The translations under genes and the position numbers were made by a program. The notes beneath the pieces were generated by a model. The model was not told the origin of the DNA. It did no database searches and saw nothing but the letters and a program-made list of their open reading frames with translations. Positions 9,337 through 19,192 of a stretch of 64,000 nucleotides of DNA are shown here, in pieces. The DNA is from Tetmemena sp. SeJ-2015 (lineage: Eukaryota; Ciliophora; Spirotrichea; Sporadotrichida; Oxytrichidae), in contig JAJKFJ010021226.1 of assembly GCA_027382625.1 (NCBI GenBank), positions 62,001 through 126,000 of the forward strand, given 5' to 3'. Position 1 is the stretch's first letter. Each line of letters starts with the position of its first letter.

Positions 9337-12314
9337 ATGTCACACCAGTCGCATCCCAAATCCACACTCACTACTTCAGTCAATTAAAGGCAACAGAACT
9401 ACGCTGATTTCAACAACAGCAACAACATTCAATAAAAAACACTAATCAATAACGCAAATGAGAGCTAACAGAATACAAGTTCCTTGCCAGCTGGACAGAA
9501 CTACCCATCTGGGATGGACTCGCCCACTACTTTACAAGCAGCAAGAGGCCTGGGAATCAAGATAGATGAGTTGGAATATAAGACAATCGATTAAATCCAG
9601 GCTCTGCCCTTAAATGCAAGAGAAAAAGACGAGAAGGTTATTATCCAAAGGTGGAAAGACTACGAGAAATAGATCATAAGATTATAATTAATGTTTCTTT
9701 CTTTTTACATATATAGAGGAGGATAAACTTTGCTCTAGTGATGAGGGAGCGAAGGCGGCTACTTACTCAGCAGGTTTCAGAGCAGCAAGCATAGAGTGTC
9801 CATGATTCTAATCTAGAGGAAGTTGAGGAGGAAAGCCAGTAAAATGCAAGTCAATCCTTTGAAAAAGCAGGCAGAGATTAATCTCTCTATCAGCAGAGTT
9901 TTATGCTCCAAGAAAACTCAAGGACTCCTTCAAACAAAGTTACTGCTTCAAAGCAATCATAAACAACAACAACTCTTCCTTTAACAATAAAGGATTAGAT
10001 CAGCAAGTGAAGCTCACAGTTGATTAGAAGGCAAGTAAAATTAATGTGATGGAGAGTGAGGATTCTCGAATGTCTAGACAGTTCCAAAATAGCAGCACTC
10101 GTATTACTAATTCATCCCAAGTTGAAATTCCCATCAACAACCCAATTTATCCATTCCTTTTAGAGGATAGTGATTCTTTTTTATCTGACATAGGTGGAAT
10201 CTGATGATTACGAGAAACCCCCTTCTAAGACTATTCCCCACTCAAGACAGACAAACCACAGAAAAACTCAATCCCAAAATACAACTGCCACTTCTTCAAA
10301 GCCTACTCAAAGCAAAGTTCCATCTAAGCAAAATCAAAGCATGAGGCAATCACAATTTTAATATTTTTAGTATTCTGATATCACCTTCTCCTCCAGTGAG
10401 CAGCAAAAAGATAAATTTGAAAAAGCCAATTCAAAATAGTAACGTCTCTCTGGATAAAGCTGACAGCAATTAAAAGAGCAAAGCATCTCTCACTCCTTTA
10501 GCAAACTAGCACAAGAAATCCAATCTCAAGCTCATTTATAAAGTGGCTGCTCCTATTCCCAACTCTCCTTAAATTTATAATATGCTTAAAAATGAGAATA
10601 GGATTAATGTTTTAATTTCAAGTGTGAAGTAATCAGAACCAAGCTAGCCTAAAAAGCAAAGCTTTGTGACTCAGAAGGCTTTTTCGAACTCACCAGTAAT
10701 AGAACAGAGAAGAACTACTATGCAGAGTTCATAGTTCAATTTAAGCAGGTTTTCTAAAGCTGGATGAATTTATTGTAATGGTATTATATTTTTAGTTGCT
10801 GGATTAAAGATTGGGACGGTCAGCGGAGGTGGAGGAGTGCAGGAATTAGCTTAGCATGAGTAACTGCGGCTTGAAGCCATCATTCATAAAATACCTATTA
10901 ACAATATTTTTTAACTTCCCTTTAAGGTTTTAGATTGAAACTGAAAGAGAGAGGATCGAGAAAGACCTAGAGAGGGAGCTGAAACTTATAGAGTTATAGG
11001 AGGAGAAGGAGTTGCAACTATTGCGAGAGCAGGATGAGTTTATCAGAGTGCAATAAGAAAAGTAGTCTTTGATGACTAAGAAGCAACATCAGCTAAGGAA
11101 GCAGCAGCTGCAGAACTATGAGAAGATGCTGACTGATCAGGCAATCTCCAATGCCTAGTTCATTGAAATGAAGAGGAAGCTGGAGTTAGAGGCTGATGAG
11201 GCAGAGCAAGAGAACTCAAAGTTGATTTTTTAACTAGAGATAACATCTAGAGGTGTTGAAGATAAAGCAAGAGAGGAGGCATAATTCAGAGATGAGGACC
11301 TAGCAGAAGAAGAACCAGATTCTAGATTAGTAACAGAAAGCCAAACAAGAACGGGAGAGAATCAAGGAGCTCAAATGGAAAGAGAAGCTTGACTACATCA
11401 ACTCAATCCAACAAACTTTTAAAGTCCAAACTTATTGCTAGAACATGCTATTATAAGAAGCTATAAAGTTAATTATACGTGTGATAGCAAAAGGCAGAAC
11501 AGAAGACTGAGAAGATAGAGGGTGTGCTAACCAAAAACGAGGAGTTGATATAGAAGTTGACTGAGCTCAAACTTAATAAGATACATACCAAGGAATCGAG
11601 AACAGACCAGCACCTCTAGCAGTACTCATTTGAGGATGAATAGCGACGGCTCTCGCGCAGCAGAGCTCACAACAGCCGTATTTAATAAACTCTGAAGGTT
11701 GCGGAGGAGACTATTTCAAATAGAAGAGATTAAATACAGTCGAGCATCTAAGCTTAGTCAATAAAAAGTAGAAAAAGTATACTATATTTGAATAAAGGTA
11801 TCAGACTTGCTGAAGAAGCTACAGGATGAGAAGCAGAAGCACCTATTCTAGATGCGAGACTTGCACTTAGTGAGGGAGAACCTAGCTGATTAGACTTAGA
11901 AAGAGCAGGAAGAAAGCAGGCAGGAGCATAAGAGCCAGATAGTTATGAAAGACCAAGAGTTCAAGGATATAGTTAAAATATATCTTATATTATGATTAAT
12001 TGTTTATGATAGTGGAGCAAAGAGACAGGATAAGGCTGTAGATTCAGCAAGTAAAGAGGAACTTCGAATTCCAAAAACAAACTGCAATCGATAATCTCAA
12101 GAGAAGCTCAAGTAGGTAAAATAGAGGAAGACTCCTACTTAAAATTAAGGAAGATCTCACTACCACGTCATAGCATATTAAAAATAAAGAGTAAACTTTT
12201 TGTTGGAGATTATATGTTCGAGAGAAGTGTGAAGAGTGTACTTAGCAGTCCTATGAACAGGAGTGTGATCAGTAAAAGTTCAATAGGCAGGCCTCTTCAC
12301 AGGTAAATAAGTGA
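9337..12314 (+). CDS. Large coiled-coil hypothetical protein
   Basis: No family recognised. The chosen start ATG 9337 (MSHQSHPKSTL) gives a Ser/Asn/Gln-rich N-part containing SPTTLQAARGLGIKIDELEY and EKVIIQRWKDYEKQ. After about 10930 comes a strongly charged coiled coil (IETERERIEKDLERELKLIE; KKQHQLRKQQLQNYEKML; VSDLLKKLQDEKQKHLFQMR; IVEQRDRIRLQIQQVKRNFE). The tail has a Cys-containing stretch (EKCEECTQQSYEQEC, about 12220-12270) before TGA 12312-12314. IESs lie at 10766-10804, 10885-10936 and 11974-12013, and probable further ones near 9690, 10180, 11460 and 11790 have no assigned pointers. Single-base frame breaks occur near 9990 and 11303. A structural cytoskeletal or ciliary protein is a guess from composition only. 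Confidence 0.7.
10766..10804 (+). other. IES, pointer GCTGGAT
   Basis: GCTGGAT at 10759-10765 and 10798-10804. Excision joins SRFSKAG to LKIGTVSGGGG and removes an in-frame TGA. Confidence 0.9.
10885..10936 (+). other. IES, pointer ATT
   Basis: ATT at 10882-10884 and 10934-10936. Excision joins EQLRLEAII to ETERERIEKD in frame. Confidence 0.7.
11974..12013 (+). other. IES, pointer ATAGT
   Basis: ATAGT at 11969-11973 and 12009-12013. Excision joins DQEFKDIV to EQRDRIRLQIQQ and removes an in-frame TGA. Confidence 0.85.
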
Positions 12315-12629
12315 AAGTTAATTTCTTGATGAATGAATATCTCAATCAATCTATCTATCATAAAGTATAAAATGACTAATTTTTTATTTTTTAACTCTTT
12401 TTAGAAAAGTGAACTCTAATATTGCTTTTCATAGTAAAATTCTTAAATAATAATGAGTGAGGTTTCACTGGGGCAATTTTATCATATAGAGGTCATTAAA
12501 GGGCATGTGGTGTCTATCTTATTAAATCTGAAGATGAAAGAGAATCATTAAATAAAAATGAGAAGTAGACTTTTTATATTAGAATGAATAAATTGTTACT
12601 GAAAATCTTCTTTTATCTCTGCTATATCT

Positions 12630-15132
12630 TCATATATTTTTAGGAGACCTGAGTTCTTTGTATATTCCAATTACATCAGAGACCTTCATCCTCTTAATTG
12701 CACTTTACACTCTTCCCTCTCCATTCTAATTGGTATCCTTACTACTCCCTTTATTTGGTTCTTCTTTATTGATTTCTTAATTTTTGGTTTCTTTCTACTT
12801 ATTTTACAGATTACTCCTCTGCAAATTAATGGCTTAGTTCCTCTAGAAGCCTTCTTTGACAGTCATCGGCCTCTCATGATTAGTTTAGAATTCATTTATG
12901 GTGGGTATGTGAGCACCTCCAATAACGCTTGAGTAGTTATAGTTTGTTTACCTAAGTTCGCTTGACTACTGAGGAGGCATTTGCTATTACTGCATGAGGA
13001 AAGGTGTGACGCTGCTCTTCATGGCACTGAAGTTCCTCATCTGCTAACTTTGCTACAGATTAGAAGAAGTGCTCTTGATAGAAGGGTCAGAGAAGAAAAT
13101 ATTAGCTTGAGCTCTGTTCTACAACACATTGCTCTATACGTTACCTGAACTCAGCCTTTAAAAAGGGAAAAGACAATCTGAAAATAAAAGTGTGGTCTTT
13201 GTTGCATTTTGGAGCTAGGGTTAGAGGAGAGTAAGCTTGAGCTGTAGAAATTAGAGCTGTCTTACACAAGAGCTAGATCTTAGGTGCTTGGGGCAGAGGA
13301 TATCGTATTTCTTATCTTATCATAATTGCTTGCCTGCCCAGGGTTAAACACTATAGTTGCAAATCCCTAGTTCTCTTATAATCAAATTCTAAATCTAAAA
13401 GCTATTTGCAAAGAATTTTATTATAGTGATTATTGAGTTGATGAGCGACCTTTGAGTGTATTCATTTTGCTTGCTCTTGATGTTTATCCAAAAGATATAT
13501 ATAAATTTATCTGCTTTAACTTATTCCTAAGTGCTAGCCTCTGCTAATACTACTACTCGCTTTGACTCACTCCATCTGCGTTTTAATTAAATGCTCCTGT
13601 ACTCTGCACAACCAAACATAAATGAAGTAAATTTTTTTATTTATCTCAACCATCTGCATCCCATAAAGCATTTGAGAGCTTTGAGCCGTATTCTATTCCC
13701 CTTAGTTTGATCTCGAGTATTAAGTCTGCTGAGAGTGAGATCTCTGTGAGTCCCTACTCTGCTTAGACTAAAACCCATTTTGCTTCAAATGAAGAGTAGT
13801 AGACCCATCGAATATTGACTTTGAGGCAAGTCTCCCGTTTTAAAGTCTTCTTGATATCAAACTCTAGGCCTGGTAAGGCGCGGAGGAGTTTGACTTTGTC
13901 TATGGCTTGCTTAGTTTAAATAAAAAATTTAAGATATAGAAAGTCCTTCCAGGGTAGAAGTTGAGTCCACATTTAGAAGCGTCTGAAGGCCGAGCCTTTG
14001 TGTAGATTGATTGAAATTGTTCTAGCTCAAGCTTGCAGTACTGCCTTGATTCACACCTATCAGTGAAGCTGCAGTCGCCTCAAAATTTTTCCTAATCTTG
14101 ATCTTAAATTAGTGATTCTTCTATTTCATTTTTTGTAGCTGCTGCATGTTAAGCAGAGCCTGCTAGTGACTGGAGGATTGTTACTAACTTTGATGTTGCG
14201 GTTATTTCAAAGGAGACTGCTGATTCTACTACTGCTCCTTCTTATATTCGAAATATTGAGAGACAGTCTTCTTGAGTCTGATCTGGTGGTTCTCATAATC
14301 AAAAGCTTACTGCTGCTTTTATTTGTGAAGATGCTGTCGGGATGAAGACAAAGACTGATACTCATTTTGGCTTTGCGGCCTATTAGGTGTGGCACCTCCG
14401 ATATGCTCTGCAAAGAATTGCTACTGGAGCACTTGAAACTGCTCCTTCAATTAATCAAGGTGGGGCTATTTTTAACTTTCAGTGGCAGCTGGTGCATTAT
14501 ATAAATATCTAAAAAGATGCATTAGTCTTTGTGAGTGAAGATAGGAGCTGATTTTGAGAGTGCAGGTCCTCTTTTCGTGCTGAAAATATTCTTCTTTGTG
14601 CTTTTTGAAGAGTAGAGCCAAAAGCTACTTTGTCTGGGGACTTTGAAGCACCTAGAGTTATCAAATTTGACTTCATTAGCAGTTACTAAGCCCGAGATGG
14701 GTTTGCCTACTTTCCAGAAGCTAATCTTTAAACAGATTAAAATAATCCAAGAATGATTATATTTAAGATTGCTTGTTGCTAAGAGGTTCTCCTTCAGGTT
14801 AATTTGGATTTCTACTTCTTTGTGCAGATTTGGCTCTAGAATGCAATCTAGAAAAAGTAGAGCCATCTTCTTAGAGAAACTCATTAGGTGGATTAATTAG
14901 TGGCTTGCTTTCATCATTTTTAAGGATATACTAGCTACTCTGCTGGAAACTTTACTTGATTGAGATAGTTTGATTGACTGGAGATTTAAGCGGAGCGTTT
15001 GAGCCCTAACTAAATAAAAAAAGATAGGTTTTTAAATGGTCTACTGATAGATAAAGTTTTGGAATCTGGCGTTACGGACTTGTTTCTATCTTGGCTAATT
15101 TGCCCATTGAGTCCAAGAGTTTTAATTTTCAT
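12630..15132 (-). CDS. Gln/Ser/Asn-rich hypothetical protein
   Basis: Minus-strand gene; first ATG 15132 (MKIKTLGLNGQISQDRNKS), TGA 12630-12632. Parts in order: a Ser/Asn-rich region (KSPVNQTISIKQSFQQSS; LHSRAKSAQRSRNPNQPEG); a segment with RAQQLLMKSNLITLGASKS; a Gln-rich stretch encoded largely by TAA/TAG (about 14100-14490); a more ordered region (KVKLLRALPGLEFDIKKT, NIRWVYYSSFEAKWVLVQAE, about 13680-13910); another (KIQLLCKTALISTAQAYSPL, about 13230-13290); and a C-part ending VSDVIGIYKELRSPKNI. Four IES pointers are assigned; junctions near 13440-13520 and 13110-13140 are not. The upstream carboxypeptidase frame meets no TGA before this start, so one larger fused gene cannot be excluded. 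No family recognised. Confidence 0.65.
13614..13651 (-). other. IES, pointer GGTTG (CAACC on +)
   Basis: CAACC at 13609-13613 and 13647-13651. Excision joins SNALWDADG to CAEYRSIQLKRR in frame and removes a TGA. Confidence 0.85.
14500..14524 (-). other. IES, pointer TAATGCA (TGCATTA on +)
   Basis: TGCATTA at 14493-14499 and 14518-14524. Excision of 25 bp joins LSSLTKTNA to PAATESQKQPHL and removes a TGA. Confidence 0.88.
14719..14768 (-). other. IES, pointer TCT (AGA on +)
   Basis: AGA at 14716-14718 and 14766-14768 flank an AT-rich insert. Excision joins EPLSNKQS to GKQANPSRAQQ. The pointer is only 3 bp, so the exact border is less certain. Confidence 0.6.
15016..15037 (-). other. IES, pointer ATTTA (TAAAT on +)
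   Basis: TAAAT at 15011-15015 and 15033-15037. Excision of 22 bp joins TLSISRPF to SQGSNAPLKSPV in frame. Confidence 0.7.
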
Positions 15133-15208
15133 AGTCTTTATTCTTAACTCCTTTTGGTCTATCAGCTGCACTAATTAATCTTTAACAGATATATGTTGTG
15201 AATTTAAA

Positions 15209-18200
15209 TTATTTCACTATCTCTTTGCTAGATTTGCCTTCCTCTTGCTCAAGAATGATCTTGGCTTTCGCCTTGGCTTTTTCCATAATTGTAGGCGCTC
15301 CATCTGCAGTTGGTTGAGGGATCCCCTCATTTAATATTGTCAGATAGTTTTCCAGCATATTAAGGATGTTCCCTTGAATCCTCGCTCTCATCTCTTTTGA
15401 TAGTTCATCTCCAGAGGGATCTGAGTCCGACCCATTACTTTCGTTGCTCCCACTTGAGTCCAACTCATCACTCTATGCCAGAGCTTCCTTCTACTTTTCA
15501 CTATACAAAAATAAAATGTTTCATCCTCTTTGATCTGCCTATACATGTCTTTGAGAATCTTCTATCTCCTAAGTCCACCTGCCTCATTGAGTTAATTAGC
15601 TTGGTAGTCAAGATCTTCTTTAAATCCTTGCTTTGTGATTGCACTCAGTCGCTTTGTATTCCCATCTAGCTTCAAAGCCAGTTTCTTATGCTTCTTAGAA
15701 TGCCTCTTCTTGCTTTTGCCTTTTCCTTATTTCTTCTCCTTCACCTCCTCATCTTCTTCCTCCCTTTGTCCGTCACTCTTAACTTCATAAAATAGTATAT
15801 GCGTGCTATCATCCAAGTCAATAACTGGAGCTGCTACTGCTGCGGAGGATGGTTGAATCTCAGGGGCAGCCTGTTTCTTGGCCCTGATATCCTTGAACAT
15901 CTTCTAGATCTTAGCTTTGTCGAGTTTGATGCTCTGCCCTGTTGGCCCACTGCTCGACCCTCCATTGTTGCTAAGCTAACTATCTCTCCTAGCATTGGTG
16001 TTTGTGTTGTAGCCACTAGTGTTTGCGTTGTTATTTTTACCTATGAGCTTGAACTTGGCTTGTGTGAGGTTGAGAGTGGAGAGCTTCTCGTCTTCTTCTC
16101 TTAGCTGAATGTATTCACTGAGGGAGGTACCCAACTTCCAACCCATCTTCTTGAGCTTGTAAATCTCAAAGTCTTTCGTCACTCGCTTCTCGTGGTTGAA
16201 GTACCCTAGGAAAGAAGCTTCAAGGGTAAAGCAGTTCATAAATCTTAAGAATTTATTGTGTTAGTTCATGATGTTGAATTCTCTGAAGAGTACCACTCTT
16301 GCAGTCTTTTCCTTAGATCTCTCAATCTTAAATCTGCTGGCGAAGAATCTGAACATGCTCGTCTACTCAGAGATGATCTTGGGCAGTACTCTCATCTTCA
16401 AATAATTCTCATGGTGAATCTGATAGTAAGGCCCATACACAAACACATTCTTTTTCCTGGAATGGCCATGCAAGTCGATAAATCCGAGGATGCAGTTATC
16501 TGAGGCCCCATTGGCTGCAGATGAGTTTTATCCTCCAGAGAAGTATTGAGAGTACTCAGCTTTAATTTCTTTGAGCATGCGCTTTATTGCAGTGACCTAG
16601 GGATGGAGTTGGTAGTGAGGCTTCAAGTATTAGCGATTTAAGTCATTCCCACTCTTAAAAAAATACAATAATGGAACTTATTAGAATAACTCATAGAAGT
16701 TCTGTAGTTTCCAACTATGACTCCATCAGGGTTAATCATAGGCACTATTTTGAAAATGATTCTCTTCCTCAACTCTTAAGCCTCTTGGAGATTGCTAGTT
16801 ATGAACTTTAGAAATCCCTCCATCATGAAGGATGAATTACTCTCACCAGGATGCACTCGACCAGTTACCATCACTATCAATCAACACATAAATGACTTAA
16901 AACTGCTATCTTCTTGTATTTTGACTTGGGCATAGAGCCTTCCTGACCAACGAACTCATTTTGAATGATTTAATGCATGTTTTTGGAGTTAACTCTAGTG
17001 GTGATCGTGATAACTGGTATGTAAAAATTTATTATGTCAATACCAGATAATGCTCTACAGAGCGTGGCCTCATGATAAAAGTAACCGAATTGAGGACTGG
17101 CTTTGAAACTACGGAGTAGACTTTGCAGCCTTGTGAAAGTATAGGGGAAGCAGTAAGCAAAGTAGGTACTGTCATCCTCATGCTCAAACTCGAAAGTGAA
17201 ACTTAGCATGTAGTAGGTCTTCTTCTTTTTGTTGTTGAGGGGCTTTCCACCCTCAGAGTACTCCTCATCCTCCTCAGATTCACTTGCTTCATCGTAATTG
17301 TAGAACTTCTTGTGGATGTGTTGATTGATCTTGGACTGTTTATACTAGATGTCTATGCCTCCTCGCTGCCATCCATAGTCCTCCTCACTCATCATCATGT
17401 CTCGTTAGTTGCTCTAAGATTACTTGTCTTTATTGGAGTTGCTATTGTTGCAAGTTAAGTTAGTCTAGTTCAAAGTTGCTTGAGAAATTAAATTAATTAT
17501 GTTGGACTTGAGAAATGAGGCTACTCCTCCTGCGCTTGGCTCTCTATACATCCACATCTTTCTGACTGTAGTAGCACACCTTCATCCCCTACTCATATAA
17601 CGACTACTTCTTGGTGAAGTTGACTATGTTGAATCTCACCCGCTTCTTTCCTTTGTTATTAACCTTGAAGTAAAACCACTGATGGTGTCCCTTTGTGTTT
17701 GAGTCCACCCTCATGTACAGATCATACACAAGTTAATTCAATTAATTTACTAAAATTTCATCTTATCATATTCATCACCTGCTGGAGAAGGTAGCACTAC
17801 TTTATCTAAGTTACCACTCTCAAACTTAGCATCAAACTCAAGCAGCTGCCCGCTCTTAATCTGATCTGCAAACTTTTAATTCATGCCCAGGAACTCTCTC
17901 CCCGCTTGCTCGTCAATAACATTTCCATCACTATCGTACTAAGCTCGTAAGCCATTTGCCTCATCGATGTACTTTTGGACGTTATCAGGTAGCTTAGGAG
18001 GAAACTTGAAAAGGTAGTTGCTGGGCATGCCGTTGGTTTTGCTCATAAGGAATTCTTGATGCATCACGAGTGAATCCTTGGGTCTGAATCCGTAGTACAA
18101 GATTGGAAATTATATAAATAAAGCTAAAGAGAGAAGTCTACGCTGTAGTTTCTTGTCTAAAGGAGTCATCTCTGTCTCCTCATCATAGTCAAAGTAGAGA

Positions 18201-18632
18201 GGAATTGGCACTGATATTTCAAGGGCAGTTGGCTTCCACCCAAACTTCATGTCTGGAGCAATTAGTTATGAAAAAGATATGTCCTAATTGAGCAAGTGAT
18301 ATGCCAGATTTGACAAGTGGCATCAATTCAAGAAATGGACTAGAGCCATTTTAGTTCGAATTACTGTCTTGTCCCCTCAGCAATTCTTTCTCCTCTCTGT
18401 TTAGATACAGAGGATCGGAAAAATTATTTCAAGTTGGTTTTAGATCAGAACACGCACCTTCCTTTCTTCTGTTCTCCTCCTTATTTTGGCTGTTTCAGTG
18501 GATTTACGAAGTGTCGCTCTATTTATAATTATCTGGCTCTATATCACTTTCTGAGCCGCTCTTCGAAGACTCTTCAAGGTGACTATTTATTTCCAACACT
18601 GAGTCGTCGTTGTAAATTTGAATGCGAGGCAT
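15209..18632 (-). CDS. Cytosolic carboxypeptidase (M14D/CCP, AGBL family), likely tubulin deglutamylase
   Basis: Zinc metallocarboxypeptidase that trims glutamates from tubulin tails, relevant to cilia. ATG 18632 ([20 protein letters not shown]) was chosen because IES removal then gives one frame through [16 protein letters not shown] and [20 protein letters not shown]. The CCP N-domain is plain: [13 protein letters not shown], then [53 protein letters not shown], and [20 protein letters not shown]. The catalytic domain has the zinc motif [43 protein letters not shown], and [17 protein letters not shown]; later comes [14 protein letters not shown] charged, Ser/Asn-rich C-tail follows. Eight IESs are assigned. 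An in-frame TGA near 18504 may be removed by an 18 nt intron (inference). The 3' end is uncertain: the frame stays open past 15209 because TAA is Gln. Confidence 0.92.
15501..15523 (-). other. IES, pointer TGAAA (TTTCA on +)
   Basis: TTTCA at 15496-15500 and 15519-15523. Excision of 23 bp joins MYRQIKEDE to KQKEALAQSDEL in frame. Confidence 0.8.
16240..16269 (-). other. IES, pointer ATGAACT (AGTTCAT on +)
   Basis: AGTTCAT at 16233-16239 and 16263-16269. Excision gives [19 protein letters not shown], matching the conserved end of the CCP catalytic domain. Confidence 0.9.
16655..16692 (-). other. IES, pointer GAGT (ACTC on +)
   Basis: ACTC at 16651-16654 and 16689-16692. Excision joins GNYRTSMS to GNDLNRQYLKPH, the conserved DLNR region. 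Confidence 0.85.
16879..16910 (-). other. IES, pointer GATAG (CTATC on +)
   Basis: CTATC at 16874-16878 and 16906-16910. Excision joins KSKYKKI to [13 protein letters not shown] and removes a TGA just before the zinc-binding HPGE. Confidence 0.88.
17489..17516 (-). other. IES, 10 bp pointer ATTTCTCAAG
   Basis: Minus-strand ATTTCTCAAG; on + CTTGAGAAAT at 17479-17488 and 17507-17516. Excision joins RRRSSLISQ to ATLNQTNLTCNN in frame. Confidence 0.88.
17727..17770 (-). other. IES, pointer TATGAT (ATCATA on +)
   Basis: ATCATA at 17721-17726 and 17765-17770. Excision joins LPSPAGDE to [13 protein letters not shown], a conserved CCP junction. Confidence 0.9.
18262..18295 (-). other. IES, pointer TTGCTC (GAGCAA on +)
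   Basis: GAGCAA at 18256-18261 and 18290-18295. Excision joins LVKSGISLA to [12 protein letters not shown] in frame. Confidence 0.82.
18417..18446 (-). other. IES, pointer GATC
   Basis: GATC at 18413-18416 and 18443-18446. Excision of 30 bp removes an in-frame TGA and joins EGACSD to [12 protein letters not shown]. Confidence 0.8.
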
Positions 18633-19192
18633 CTCCCTTCAACTCTTTTAAGCACTTTCACTTTGCTACTAAATTTGAGTTTAGATTATAGGATCCACGC
18701 AACTGGTACTCTTTTTATTCTCTTCCTCTTTTAAATCTATAAAAGAATTAACTTAAGGTTCAATTATAGCTCTTCGAAATAAATTCTGAGAATAATTTAT
18801 TCTCTCCTTATTAAAATGACTGAGAATAATTCCTGTTCTCATTTTATAGGAGTGTAATGAAATGGGAAAGTCTATGGTTCAATCGTAGCATACCTCGACT
18901 ATTATAAAATAAGATAATAATTTGAGACTATGAGATGCAGTAATTTGAGCAGTCCCTGAGTCGTTGTAATTATTTGGTTTCATGTTTATTCCAAAATTTA
19001 TACTATCAAATCAATAAATCGCTGAAGCTATTAAATTCATTTTTTAAAGCACGAGCATTATCAAATTCTTAATTTTTTCTCTATATTTCTAATTGATCAA
19101 AACCATATTTAAATAGATCATTGATTTATTTTTTGGAAATGATGTAATGAATCGTTTTTTATTAGAAAGACAAAGTATTTACACTCCTAAAG
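18633..19192 (+). other. AT-rich spacer between carboxypeptidase and Sly1 genes
   Basis: Roughly 25% GC, no conserved frame seen. It would hold the 5' flank of the carboxypeptidase and the 3' flank of Sly1. Confidence 0.5.

Noticed and set aside
18434..18691. Plus-strand open frame upstream of the carboxypeptidase
   Set aside because: The minus strand here encodes the carboxypeptidase N-terminus ([12 protein letters not shown]), supported by a GATC pointer.
18850..18930. tRNA-like B-box string (GGTTCAATCGT) in spacer
   Set aside because: No matching A box or cloverleaf could be drawn. No tRNA or rRNA gene is supported anywhere in the window.
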